Positions 12,691-23,991 of a stretch of 64,000 bases of DNA are shown here, piece by piece. Position 1 is the first letter of the stretch; every line of letters begins with the position of its first letter. The DNA is taken from assembly GCA_963920765.1 (NCBI GenBank), contig OY987249.1, positions 12,028,817 to 12,092,816 on the forward strand, in the 5' to 3' direction. Under the pieces are notes generated by a model that made no database searches, had not been told where the DNA came from, and worked only from the letters and a program-made list of their open reading frames with translations. The position numbers were made by a program, and so were the translations under genes. The stretch is from Ulota crispa (taxonomy: Eukaryota > Streptophyta > Bryopsida > Orthotrichales > Orthotrichaceae).

Positions 12691-15600
12691 TTTTACTCCA
12701 TTTCTGAGTTAGTACTGATTGTATTGCTGCAAAGGGAATCATTGAATGGTATGTCTTCTAAAGCTGTGAATACTTGAGGACCTTCACAAAACGCTGCCTT
12801 GTGACGGTCCGTTGCTCTCATTTTTTATTAATTATTGTAAATGTTCAAAAAAATTTGAAAAAATGCAAAGCATTGTATACTGTGGACAATTTGACTTACT
12901 ACTATTGTTGTTGGCAGAGACTGGGTGCGAGAGACAGTACCAAATCTGGTAGTGACTCCGCATGCAGTCATGGATGCCGCAGTGACGAGAACATTGACAA
13001 CTCAAAAGATAGTGAAGATGTATTTGAAGACCCACATAATGTGGACTAACACTTGGAGGACATGGCCGCAAATTTCTTTGGCTGAGTAGATGACATACAT
13101 CAACACTCCTCTGATACGGAAGAAGAATTTGTTGACCTTGATGACACATTCACAGACAACAACAAAGAGGACGACAACATAACTTTGTGAGATAATTTAA
13201 TCCAGGAAGCTTCTACACCCTTTTTTCCTAGATCAAAGAGTAGCAAACTCCAATTTGCAATTGTATTCATGTCATTGTCTACGCTCTTTTCTATCAGCCA
13301 TAGCTGCTTAGACGAGATTCTGACATTCCTAAGGGAAGATGTACTTCCAAAAGGCAACACTTGTCCCAGTAGTTCATATGAAATGAAGCGGCTACTTTTC
13401 AAGCTCGGTCTATCCCATGAGACCATTCACTGTTGTGAGTGCGGTAGAACATTGTTCTGGAGGGAAAACTCTAATCTCAACAGTTGCCCGGTCTTCCACA
13501 AACCCAGGTATGTACCTGGGTCTAAAAATGTTCCTACTCGAGTTTTCAGATACTTTTCTATCATCAAAAGACTTTGTAGGATGTTTAGATGTCCTGAAAT
13601 ATCTAAGCACATAAGGTGACATTCTGAAAACCAATCTACTGACGGGAAACTTAGATCGATTGTAGACAGTGAACAGTGGAAGTTTGTAGGTCAAACTTTT
13701 CCTACTTTCATTATAGAACCACAAAATGTGAGAATGGGACTTGCACTTGATGGTGTTAATCCTCATAGCATTCAATCGTCAAGGCACTCTGTCTGGCATG
13801 TGATGATCTTATTCTACAATCTACCACCATATCTCTTGATAAAGTGTTTCTTCATTAGCTTATGTATGATAATTCCAAGGCTCCACTCATTGTCAGAAAA
13901 CAACATAGATGTTTTTATGCAACCATTGCTGCAAGACTTGAAGAAGCTGTGGAGGGGAGTTTTAGCAACAGACATTTTTGAGATTAAGAATCCCAACGTC
14001 ATTTCAAACTACGTGGGATGCTATTGTGGACAATCAACAACTTCCCTGCCTACACTCTCATTGCAAGACAAGTGGGTAAGGGCTATGCAAGTTGCCTGGT
14101 ATGTGGGGAAGGCACTAGTGCTCACCATTCAAAAGAGGCAAACAAGACTATTTATCTTGGTCATTGCAGATGGTTAAGGGACAACCACCACTGGAGACTA
14201 GCATGAGCAACTTTTGATGGACAGAGTAACCTTCTTCCAGCACCTCCCTGTCAAACAGGCTTGGACATTATCTATTATGGAGCAGAAAGAGAGAGCTACT
14301 TACAACTTGGCAGTAGACAAAGTGGAGAGCATGATTGCATGGAACGGACAAGAGTGAAGAGAATGAGCATCTTCTTTCAACTACCATATTGGGAGGTAAG
14401 TGTGAAACCTGTACTTCTATTGCTGCACTAGAACTATGTAGTTATGCATGTAATGAGAGATTCAATCCACTCTGGCTTAAAGAGTTCCTTGTATGAAATT
14501 TGTAATGGAAACTACAATAAGAAAAACGTTACTTTCTGCAAAACATGTTACGCAATGAAATTTGAGTAACTGACATGTTTGGATTGTAAGATCTTATTTT
14601 TTTGACACTATAAACATTTAATTTAACTAGTGGCTTCATGATATGAGGAAGCCCTAGTGATTCTCTATTTTCCAATCTAATGCTGAACCCTTCCTTGTCA
14701 ATGCAGTTGTCATTGGAATATCATTTGAAATGTATTCGTAAATTATTGTACTAGTTTCAAAAAAAAACTTAAGAGAAGTGAGTGCAAGTTGAACATACGT
14801 CTATTTGATGGTCACATATGACAACGTGAGGATATAGGAACAATAGATGTGAACGGAAGTGTGAACCTTAGTTGACGAATTCTCATTGTCATGCTTCACG
14901 TGAGGACAATGTTTGTAGTCAAGTAATACGTGTAAGTGAATATGTAATTACAGTTTACTGTAGGCCAAACCTTGAAAAGCTTGGTGTGAGCTATATATTC
15001 ATTAAACTGTCTGCATGCAAGTGATAATTATTAAATTTTTAAATCTATAAGAGTGACATCCATGTCCTCATTTGAACTTGTGGAGCAATCAATGCCATAG
15101 TTTATGTGTTGTACATGAAGTGTGCTATACTTGAAATGTTTTTTTCTCCTTGTATTGTGTTATATTGAAGAATTAATTAGCGCATGAGATTTCATAGACT
15201 ACGGCTTCCTAATATGCTGAAAGTAGTTGGCCTCGAAGTTTTTGGAAACAGCTTACAACATTGAAAGAAGCAGTAGCTGGACAAATGTTTTGGATTAATG
15301 AATAGGGACTTCAAACTTGGTTCAAATTAGAGAAATCATTATGACAGTGTACACTCTGGGTTAGAGTCGCTTGAAAATCTGGTGAAAAATTTAATTTAGT
15401 CTATACTAGACAAATTTACCACAACAGTTTTTAGAAAAACCAAATGAATGAGGTATTTATAGGAAAAAATTTGAGAATTCCATTTTTCTAGGGCCTGCAC
15501 ATGGACGTCGGCACAAAAGATTGTCTGAAATATTTATGCTATCCTTAATCAAGTGGATTTAGTAATTATAGGACTTTTGAAGACAAGAATGTATACTCTG

Positions 15601-15934
15601 AAGAATTAAGAACGGGCATGTCCTTTTGTTACAGTTAGGATTTTGTGGGAAGAATCCTATATCTTAGTACATATTTTCAATTGACTTTCAACTACAAAGT
15701 AATGCATCACCTCTGTAAAATGTCTGCTAAACAAAGAAGTGTTAGTACAAGCATTGGACATGATGACGAGTTGGTAGATTAGCAGTGAATTCATTAATTT
15801 TGGAGGGATTACTTCATAGGAAATGCTTGTAATTACTAGTAAGCCTTGTAGGAGTACTGATTCATTGGAAAGTCACGGACATTGCTGTATTGGTTCCAGG
15901 GTCTAGGAAATATTTGAGATTTTTCAGTAGATTT

Positions 15935-16122
15935 CCTTCCATTCATGTGTTGAATCAGTTTATGAAGGTGGTCTACCAGTTATTTTCTCTATTTCATACT
16001 ATATGGCCTTTCTTTTTTTGGTTTATGACTGGTTTTTAGCCAAAGTTTATAAATTGCAAACAGTTTTTTCTGATTTTGATTGTCTAGCATTGAACTAGCG
16101 GTCAGTTCTTCTTGGACCTTGA
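15935..16122. repeat. Dispersed repeat copy B, inverted relative to 6151-6336
   Basis: Reverse complement of this stretch matches 6151-6336 over most of its length. It sits in the long intron of the TNP2 relic, so its insertion postdates or accompanied the assembly of the CACTA element. Confidence 0.6.
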
Positions 16123-17879
16123 TTGGTTTTTTTAAAAACCCGTTGCAATAAAAGTTTTTTACTTTGTCAGTGCAAATATTGTTTAGAAGATTTTTTAATG
16201 TTTTGACCAGTTTTATTGCGGATTCTTATAAAGGTAGACTGCTTTGTTATGTATTAGACAAGATTAATGAAAAGTATGAACTGCTTTTGTTCGGGTCTAT
16301 TGGTATTTAGCTAAGACAAGTGTTAGAGGAATATAACCTATGGTATGGGGGATTCAATGATGAATGCATCAATGAACCTCTAATTCTGTTTATACGGCAT
16401 TTTCAATTTATTTGCAGTATGCTAGGTATGTTGCCGAATTCAAAGTGTACATAATTGGGTATGCCATGAATATTGTGGTATACAAAACTTTGTTTACAAT
16501 TACATGACAAATCCAACGCTATTGCAAGTGCAATTAATTGCCCCACCTTAGGAGAGATTTTAAATACTAGTATTGTTTTGATGATACTAACTATGGCATT
16601 GAAGAATCATTTCTTATGCAATCATAGGTGCAAACATACTACTTATAATATTATTTTGAATTAATTCTTTTTTGCAAAAACTCCCGGTGTGTCACCTCCT
16701 AGATCCAATGCACATAGAGAAGAATGTGTGCAAAAATATTATTTGAACCCTTCTAGGAGAGACTGATAACGTGAAGTCAAGGGAGGATATGCGAGCCAAA
16801 GGTATACGGCCCCACTTGCATTTGCAACCTAATGCAGATGGTCAAACCTTTTTCATGCCGGACTCTTCCTATATTTTGAGCAAAAAAGAGAGAGAAGAAT
16901 TTTTTGCCACTTCAATGGGCATGAAATTTCCAACAAATTATGTGAGCTCTTTGAAACAAAAAATTCAAGATGGTAAGCTTGCAAGTTTGAAGACTCATGA
17001 CTTCCACATTTTGATGCAACAAGTGCTGCCTATATGTTTAAGAAATGTTGGCACTCCACATGTAGTAGGCGCAGTGATGAGATTGAGTAGACTGTTCTAG
17101 AGAATATGTGCAAAAGTTATAGACAATGAAAGAAAGGATCAAATGTTGGATGAAGTAGCTGAAACATTATGTGCATTAGAGAAGGAATTTCCCCCTTCTA
17201 TTTTTGTGATAATGATGCATTTGCCAATTCATTTGGTGGAGGAGATTTTTTTTTGCGGCCCTATTCAAACAAGATGGATGTATCCGTTTGAACGGTACAT
17301 GAAGGGATTGAAAGGATTTGTAAAAAATAAATCAAAACCTAAGGGAAGTATGGCCAATGCATACATGCAAGAAGAGTCAATTGGCTTCTTCACTGAATAC
17401 CTTTCTCAGTATACTCCAACACATACAAGAGCTTGGGATGCTGATGAGGAGCCCTCCATTAGTGGTGAAGTTATGGAAGGTATGAGAACAAAAAGGGAAA
17501 TGATAGTAGAGTTTATGAAATTGATACATGGATTTGTTTTGGACAACTTGGAGCACATGGGTAACTACAGAAGGTATGTCCTCTCCAAATTTGAATATAT
17601 TGATGACTAGATTTTGTAGGAGTGATCATTAGTCTTTTTTTATTGTGTTCATTCTAGTGATGGGTCCTTTAAATTAATTGCGGGCTTCCATGATATGAAC
17701 TTTATTGCATTGTCAGAAATGTTGATGTTTTGGTTGGAGAGAATTTTGAGAATTAGGGATTGAACTATTATCTAGAAGGAACTGGTGTCGTGATGCTAGG
17801 CTGCCATTTGGTATGAGTATTGACGGTAGTAGAGAGGTTGTATTGCTATAGATAAAGAATAAAACTGATGAAAATCATA

Positions 17880-18110
17880 GCAGTTGCTTAACACTTGAAT
17901 GCCTATAGGGCATAGTGTTTAAGTTGACATATAATTGTCAATTGCTGTCAATAAGATAATTTGATTTCGGATTTAAAGTAGCTAACAAGAATAGTATTGA
18001 TCTATTATCCAAATTCTTTGTTGGTCTCAAATGTAATAGAGATGACAATCTATTTGAAATACAAGAAAAATACATTGTATTGTATTGCTTGCAAAGGGCC
18101 TTCTTGTCAT
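17880..18110. repeat. Dispersed repeat related to 62320-62545
   Basis: Shares ordered blocks with 62320-62545: AGGGCATAGT, ATATAATTGTCAATTGC/TATAATTGGCATTTGC, AGTAGCT, TTGATCT, TTCTTTGTTG, AATACAAGAAA and CTTGTATTGTA-like. It lies between the DUF4218 and DUF4216 parts of the transposase relic. Ends are not defined. Confidence 0.5.
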
Positions 18111-21100
18111 TCCAAGGGTATTCAGTGCAGGTTTGTTGTTGTGGATTGTAGGTTAATGCAATCATAGTGATTATGAATTTCTCCTCACAAAATTGACATT
18201 GGAGTTCTGGAATGTATAGGAGATTTGAAGAGGCTCTCCAGCAACAAGAGAAGGAAAGATCAGATTTCTAGAGTTTGCATTGTTGTAGAGGTGGGCGAAG
18301 GCACTTTGTATATCCCCAAGATTTGCAAAAGCTACCGGATTTTCTAGTGTAGGTGCTTGACAAAGTAAGGCATGAGCAGTGGGCTGGAGTGGCAGTGGAC
18401 CCAGAGTTCATGGATACCGCCAAAGGACGTTCTCAAACAGCAACTGCCTACAAATCAATGAGTGCTTATGGTAACCACTTTCGAGTATTAGGTGTGGAGG
18501 AGTCTCTCAAAACATCAGATTGTGGAGTTGCAGCTACCCTCAGTCAAATTTGCAGGAATGGAGTTCGTGACTCAAATCCTATTCAAGCAAATGTTGAATA
18601 CGTAGGGCATATAGAAGAAATTGAATTATAGGCGGCATTTTGTTAGAGTTTTTGTGTGTGATTTTGTAAAGGCAAACTATAGAGGAGAAAATGCAATTGT
18701 TAAGAGAGACAAGTGGGATTTTACTATTGTAAATTATGATAGACAACTGAGTGTGGTTTGTTGGGACAGTTTTGCTTTCCCCAAGCAATGTTAGCAGGTT
18801 TTTTATTGCAATGCATCTGAAGCACCCGAGTGGAGAGTGGTCTTGTGAAAGGACGTTAGGGCTAAGAGAGTATTGCCAAATGTAGAAGAAGAGACAAATG
18901 CATTGCTTTTCAATGTCAAAGCAGATGAGGAGTATGTGGGGCTAAGACCAAATAGGGAAGTTGGCAAGCGTGAAGAACCTCCGGTCCCAACAGTTCATAA
19001 CGTGTATTGTACAAAAGTGTGTGTCATGGGGAGGACCGTTGCCACTTGATGTACAGGACTTAGTAACAAATGCAAAGGTTCTCAAGGACGTGTTGGGCGC
19101 GGTGGCGGTCCATAGCATGTCGGAAGTGGACGTAGCTTAGGGCATGGGAGAGGGTGTCGGGAAGGATGTGGATTAAGGCGTGTGTTAGAGCGTGATTCCG
19201 GGAGGATATTGGAGGGGGAAGGCATGTGTAGCGTGTCATTGGCAGGCAATGGAATGGGCGCAAGGAACTTGGAGCAGGAGCATCTAGTACAGTTGGTGTA
19301 CGCGGAGAGTTTGCAGAGGCCGCATAGTCGAAGACAAGGAGCGCCTGAGAATTCCTCTAGTGGAGATATGCGTCGTAACCATCCTTCATAGAGAGCCCTT
19401 GTAAGTGAATCCATCTTTGAGGAATGTGATGAAGGCAGTGACAGCTTAGAATCAGTATTGTCAAGGTCATCAGCATGAATGACTTATGGCAGGGACTGAA
19501 TTTTTTTTAATGTAATCAAGTGTGGTATTGAGTATGATGGACGGCAACTTTTGCAGCGACTTTTACCACCACTTTTTAGGCTGAGCATGGTATGGTAATT
19601 GCTAAATTGCAGTTGTCCTTCACATATTTCCATGGCCCTTGTGGCAATTAATGTTAATGTGTGGGACACGATACTAACACACGATTTGTTGCGTGAGGGA
19701 AGTGCGGATGATGGTATCACCATAGTGGGACTAGGACGACCAAAGAGAGAAGACAGTGTGACATTTTGGTAAATATATTGCCCTTGGAAATTGGGATGTG
19801 GTGGTTTAGTTACGGAGGTTATGTGTTTCCTTGTAAATACCTTATGACAAGATGTATTGTATCAGGTATGGCTATTGTTTGGGAATGATAGTGTGGATGC
19901 AAGACCGTCATGTTTTAATTGAATGTCTTTATTTTTGAAGTTCAACAAAGCAGTACAGCAGCAAAGGATATATAAGATGTGCTATTAGAGAATGAAATGC
20001 ACTTGAGCAATACTCATAGAAAGTGCATTTCTAAGTAAGGTATGTGTAGCTCAAAAACTAGGATATTGTAGACCTGTGAAGTATAGGTGGCATGATGCAT
20101 TGTGTGTGTGTTCATGATGACTATTGGTGTGTGAAGTGCAGTGTGCAAGTGGACGGAGCTAGCTATGAAGTAGGTTTTTCAAGAACGTGTGTGAGAAACA
20201 AATAAATGTCAACCCTTTATTCACCCTTACAAAGCGTGGAAGGTGCAGCAAATGAATGGAATCTTGTACCGTTGATCCGTAGTACTGATTTTTTCTTGTA
20301 AGTGGTGGGGTTTTAAGTCTTGAAATATTTGGGAACTTGACTTTGAAGACAATCATGGTTAAGATTGGTTCTGACATGGTCATTGTTCTTGCTATGTACT
20401 CTTTGTAGGGATGCAGAGTATGATATTGTGAACAGCAAATGCATTCAATTGCAAGGTAGGATATAGAGATCTGGAGTCTAGAATGCAGTGTATGTTTTGA
20501 ATTTATTTCTACTTTAAAGAGATTTCATTTACATTTTTTTTAAACCTTAGTGTTGATGATGTAGAATGTAGGAGGAAGTATCAGAGAATTTCCGAGGAGT
20601 TTCTTGAATTTTGCCAGAGAATGCAACATCCAAGAGTTCCGCAATGTATCTTCTATACCTATTAACAGAACATGGTGGTTTTTGTAAATAATGTACAGGA
20701 GAAGTGCATTACTTATGAGAAGGCCTTGACTTAGAAATTACTATTTGAAAGTCCGAATGGTGTGGATCATGTCACTTCCTGAATGGCAGAAAGAAGATCA
20801 TGGAGGCAGATAGAAGCAAGGACAACAACCTGTCCCTATTGAATTGTTATTCACTTTAGTTTTTTGGAAATGAGGGAGATAGTTTGTTATGTAGGACCGT
20901 CAACCATGTTAGGTACAATCACTATGTCGATGTCTTTTAATGAGCTTGATGTATTCTGCAAGAAGGAACTTTATACTTTCTATTGTGCTCTGTATTTAAC
21001 AACGTTTTGGTAAATTAAGGGGCGTAGTTGTTGCTGATGAGAAATTGATAGCTGTGTTATTTTTTGTTATCCTTCATGTGAATCGAAGCAGGGGTTGGAG

Positions 21101-23407
21101 CTTCTTCTAGCTAAATCTGTATTTATGAGCTGCGGAACTCGTAAGTACCATGGGATATTGTAATATTGTGATGGAAAAAGTTATATGAGATGGCAATGTA
21201 AAGTATTTGCTATGGACAAGCCAAGGGTCGGAGGAGGAGTATGGTCCTTTTCAAGAATATGACAGGAGTCTTAGAGTAATGTAAATGTGTAGATAATAGT
21301 GCTTACAATCTTTGGAGGCGGGTGGTTGTCTTTATCGAGCGTACTTGAGAATGCGGTGAAAGTTCTGCATGGGGAGAGGTTAGTCTTCAATGATATTGTT
21401 GTACTAAATGATGTTTATTGCGTTTCAGGTGGTTTGTTGTGATTTTGCATAGGAATTATTGCCAATAAATTAAAGAGTTTGTAAAGAAGTGCATGTGGCA
21501 TGTTGGGTGATAACCAGATGTCAAGTGGAGGGTGAAAGGTCGGGAAGTTAGCATTTTTCATGAGTGAATGATGGAAATGGCCTCGGTAAAGTATAGAAAG
21601 CACTTCAAGTATGTGATAGTGCAGTGCATTCCATGCGGTGCATAGAATTGTCTATAAAAATGTAGGATAGATCATTAGTGTTTTTGTAATTGGTGTTGTC
21701 GTCCAAGGGAGTGGGCGCTGAGCTAAAATAGAATGGTCAAGATTGAGAGATTGGGTAGGAGGGATCATAGTATTGCTTGACATGTAATGTATATTGCTGT
21801 TATTGAGTTCTCTCTAGGCAGACTTGAGGTTGAACTAAATTTGTGATTAACAGCACATTTGTCTGGAATGTGCAAATTTTGGTGCGGAAGAAGGGGCCCA
21901 TTTGGAGAGTAATGGGGACTATTTTGAAAGTGCTCCAATGACAAACATTTACATTAAGTTTGCTGTTCATTATATGTTGGAAGTGGTCACGGAGTTTGTG
22001 GATGTTGTTGTTGACGATGCATAGGGTGTTGTATACAAATTACTGTAAGGCTTTTGTAAGTAGTCTATGCACTCCAATAACTTTGCTAGCGAGAAGTAAT
22101 GTAGGAAGTGAAAAACATGAGAGCATGTGTGAAGCCTGCAAGTTTGAAGGGCAAAAGCTTCTTGTTGTCAATATTTGTTTGAAATGAATAAATAGTCAAT
22201 GTACTCTATTGCCAGTATATGTCTGTCTACTGTCTAATTACCAAAGTGAAGCACTTGTTTGTTTGTGTTCTTATTTCAGTTGTCATTGTAAACTGTAATT
22301 GTTTGTTGAAGCAGCTTGATTGGGTAAGACTGTTGTAATATTGATTGAGGACGTCCCATAGTAATTTATATGCAATGGTGAATATAATGCAATGCTGATA
22401 TAATCAAAATCGTTTGATTACCGGATTCTCAAAGTTACCATAGCATTAATTTATCAGGACTATTGAAAAGGTGGATGGAATTCATCATGCTGCACTTCCA
22501 GTGTAAACTTGGATGAGGGACACATGCTTGACAGAAAGTGTTGACAAACATCAATCGTTTTGTCAGAAATTGACATGACCAATTTTTGTAGGTAAGAGGG
22601 TGTCATTCCGGACAAATGTTTGTCAATTTTGTGTGCATTTGGAGCGGTATTTCTTATAGTGATATGTAGTTTTGTAGGCAATTCTTCAAAAAAGATAAAC
22701 TTGAATGATTAGAACTAGATATTTTTAAAGCATTTAGAACATGGCTACAACAATAATTTCAATTAACTAAGATGTTTGTTGTTTTAGTAAATAATGAAGG
22801 CAAAGATTTCACATCTTGCATTCTACCATGAAGTTATCTTTGTGGTGTATTGTGCATTTTCCAAAATGCACAAAGATTCTAAAAAGACCTTGTAGCTCTT
22901 GAAGAGATAACAAATACATGCACCAAAATGATGGACACATTATAGGCAAAGAAAGTAAATTTCAACTAGATGGATTATTCATAAAATTATTTTTAAAGTT
23001 CTCCATACATATATGACGTTGCATGGGCCTATGAAGTTGTTGCTTGTTCTTATTTTATGTGATATGATGTTTTATGGGCTTATGGCCTATGGATTTGTTG
23101 CTTGTTGTTAATTTTTGGTGGCATTTGTTGAATATTGGGCAAATGACAATCATGTTGGAGAGAATATTATTAATCATGTAGCAAAACTGCATACTATTAT
23201 TGCACAATGTAAATATATGTTTGACATCATTTGCATTATTAGAAATTATGAGGCAAATAATCTTTATTGCTAATTTTGATTTTAACTTTGAGTAAAGACA
23301 TAAAAATTTTGTGAAAATTTGTAGCTCTTCAAATCAAACTTGAAAAATCAAATTTGTTTTGAAACGTCAATATGATCTAGTATTAATTTTAAACACATTA
23401 TTGTGTT

Positions 23408-23633
23408 TTTGTAGCTTTATGCTATACCTATTTTGATATGATGAAAATATTTGTAGCTTCATGCTATGCCTATCTTTGATATGATGGAAATATTTATAGC
23501 TTCATGCTATGCCTATCTTTGCTATGATGGAAACATTTGCAGCTTTATGCTATGCTTATTTTTGATATGATGGAAAAATTTGTAGCTTTATGCTACGTCT
23601 ATCTTTGATATGATGGAAACATTTGTAACTTTA
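23408..23633 (+). repeat. 43-bp minisatellite, about 5.3 copies
   Basis: Consecutive units start at 23408 (42 bp), 23450, 23493, 23536 and 23579, with a partial sixth at 23622. Each unit reads approximately TTTGTAGCTTCATGCTATGC followed by CTATCTTTGATATGATGGAAAYA. Units differ at a handful of positions. No coding role is apparent. Confidence 0.9.
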
Positions 23634-23970
23634 TCTAGGTTAGATTTAAACTTTTGTATGCTAAAATTTATAACAAGATCAACATATGTTGGTATGTACT
23701 TTTCTACTTTATTGATTCTCTTAAAACCATATTTCAAAAATGGTTTAGATTTTCTTAATTTTTTTGTTTAAAAAAATTCAAACAAAGTCATTTTACTAAT
23801 TTTGACATCTAATCTTTTTGTTGCAACTGTAGCATCATTTGTTGGCTTGACCATTCCATTTTTTAGTGCATTAATGGAATATTTAGTGGATTTGCTTTTG
23901 TTCCAACAATTTGCTTTGTAAGTAATTTCTTTTACTATTTTGTTTATTTAACATCATTATTTGGTTTAAG

Positions 23971-23991
23971 TTTTTTTTTTTTTTTTTTTTT
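23971..23991 (+). repeat. Poly-T tract (21 T)
   Basis: Uninterrupted run of T in the AT-rich spacer upstream of the CFAP57-like gene. It may be a poly-A tail remnant of a minus-strand retroposon, but no body is recognisable. Confidence 0.8.

Larger units (their letters stand above)
12910..18990 (+). pseudogene. CACTA TNP2-type transposase relic (TNP2 + DUF4218 + DUF4216)
   Basis: Recognisable blocks run in family order. There is an acidic linker (12990-13190). A zinc-binding-like C-x-x-C…C segment follows, then VPTRVFRYFSIIKRL and ISKHIR, and VRMGLALDGVNPH…YNLPPYL…NNIDVFMQPLL (13269-14010). Next come LLWTINNFPAYT…CLVCGEGT (14018-14206) and SIFFQLPYW (about 14370-14395). After an intron of about 2.3 kb, LLDPMHIEKNVCKN opens 16690-17610 with the DUF4218 core (SHDFHILMQQVLP equivalent, RWMYPFERYMKGLKGFVKN). 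A DUF4216-like end lies at 18353-18800. Breaks: stops at 13047, about 13083 and 13617 (TGA at the expected Trp of RWH), a frame change near 14010, TGA at 16744, TAG at 17098 (F-W-R expected), and stops after 18790. This is the DDE transposase gene of the element, no longer translatable as one protein. Confidence 0.85.
2822..22661 (+). mobile_element. CACTA (En/Spm) DNA transposon, 19.8 kb, complete ends, decayed coding regions
   Basis: The left end begins CACTACAAGGATAATTACAG; the right end, read inward on the minus strand, begins CACTATAAGAAATACC. Both ends carry the same 15-mer ACACAAAATTGACAA at 27-28 bp from the tip (2850-2864 and, inverted, 22620-22634), plus further GTCAATTT-type subterminal motifs such as those a transposon-encoded DNA-binding protein would recognise. 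A 3-bp duplication (ATA) flanks the element exactly. Inside are a TNP2-type transposase on the plus strand (about 12.5-19.0 kb) and a second transposase-like gene on the minus strand (about 4.7-7.4 kb). Both are interrupted by stops and frame changes, so the copy is probably no longer autonomous. Intact ends mean it may still move in trans. Confidence 0.88.
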
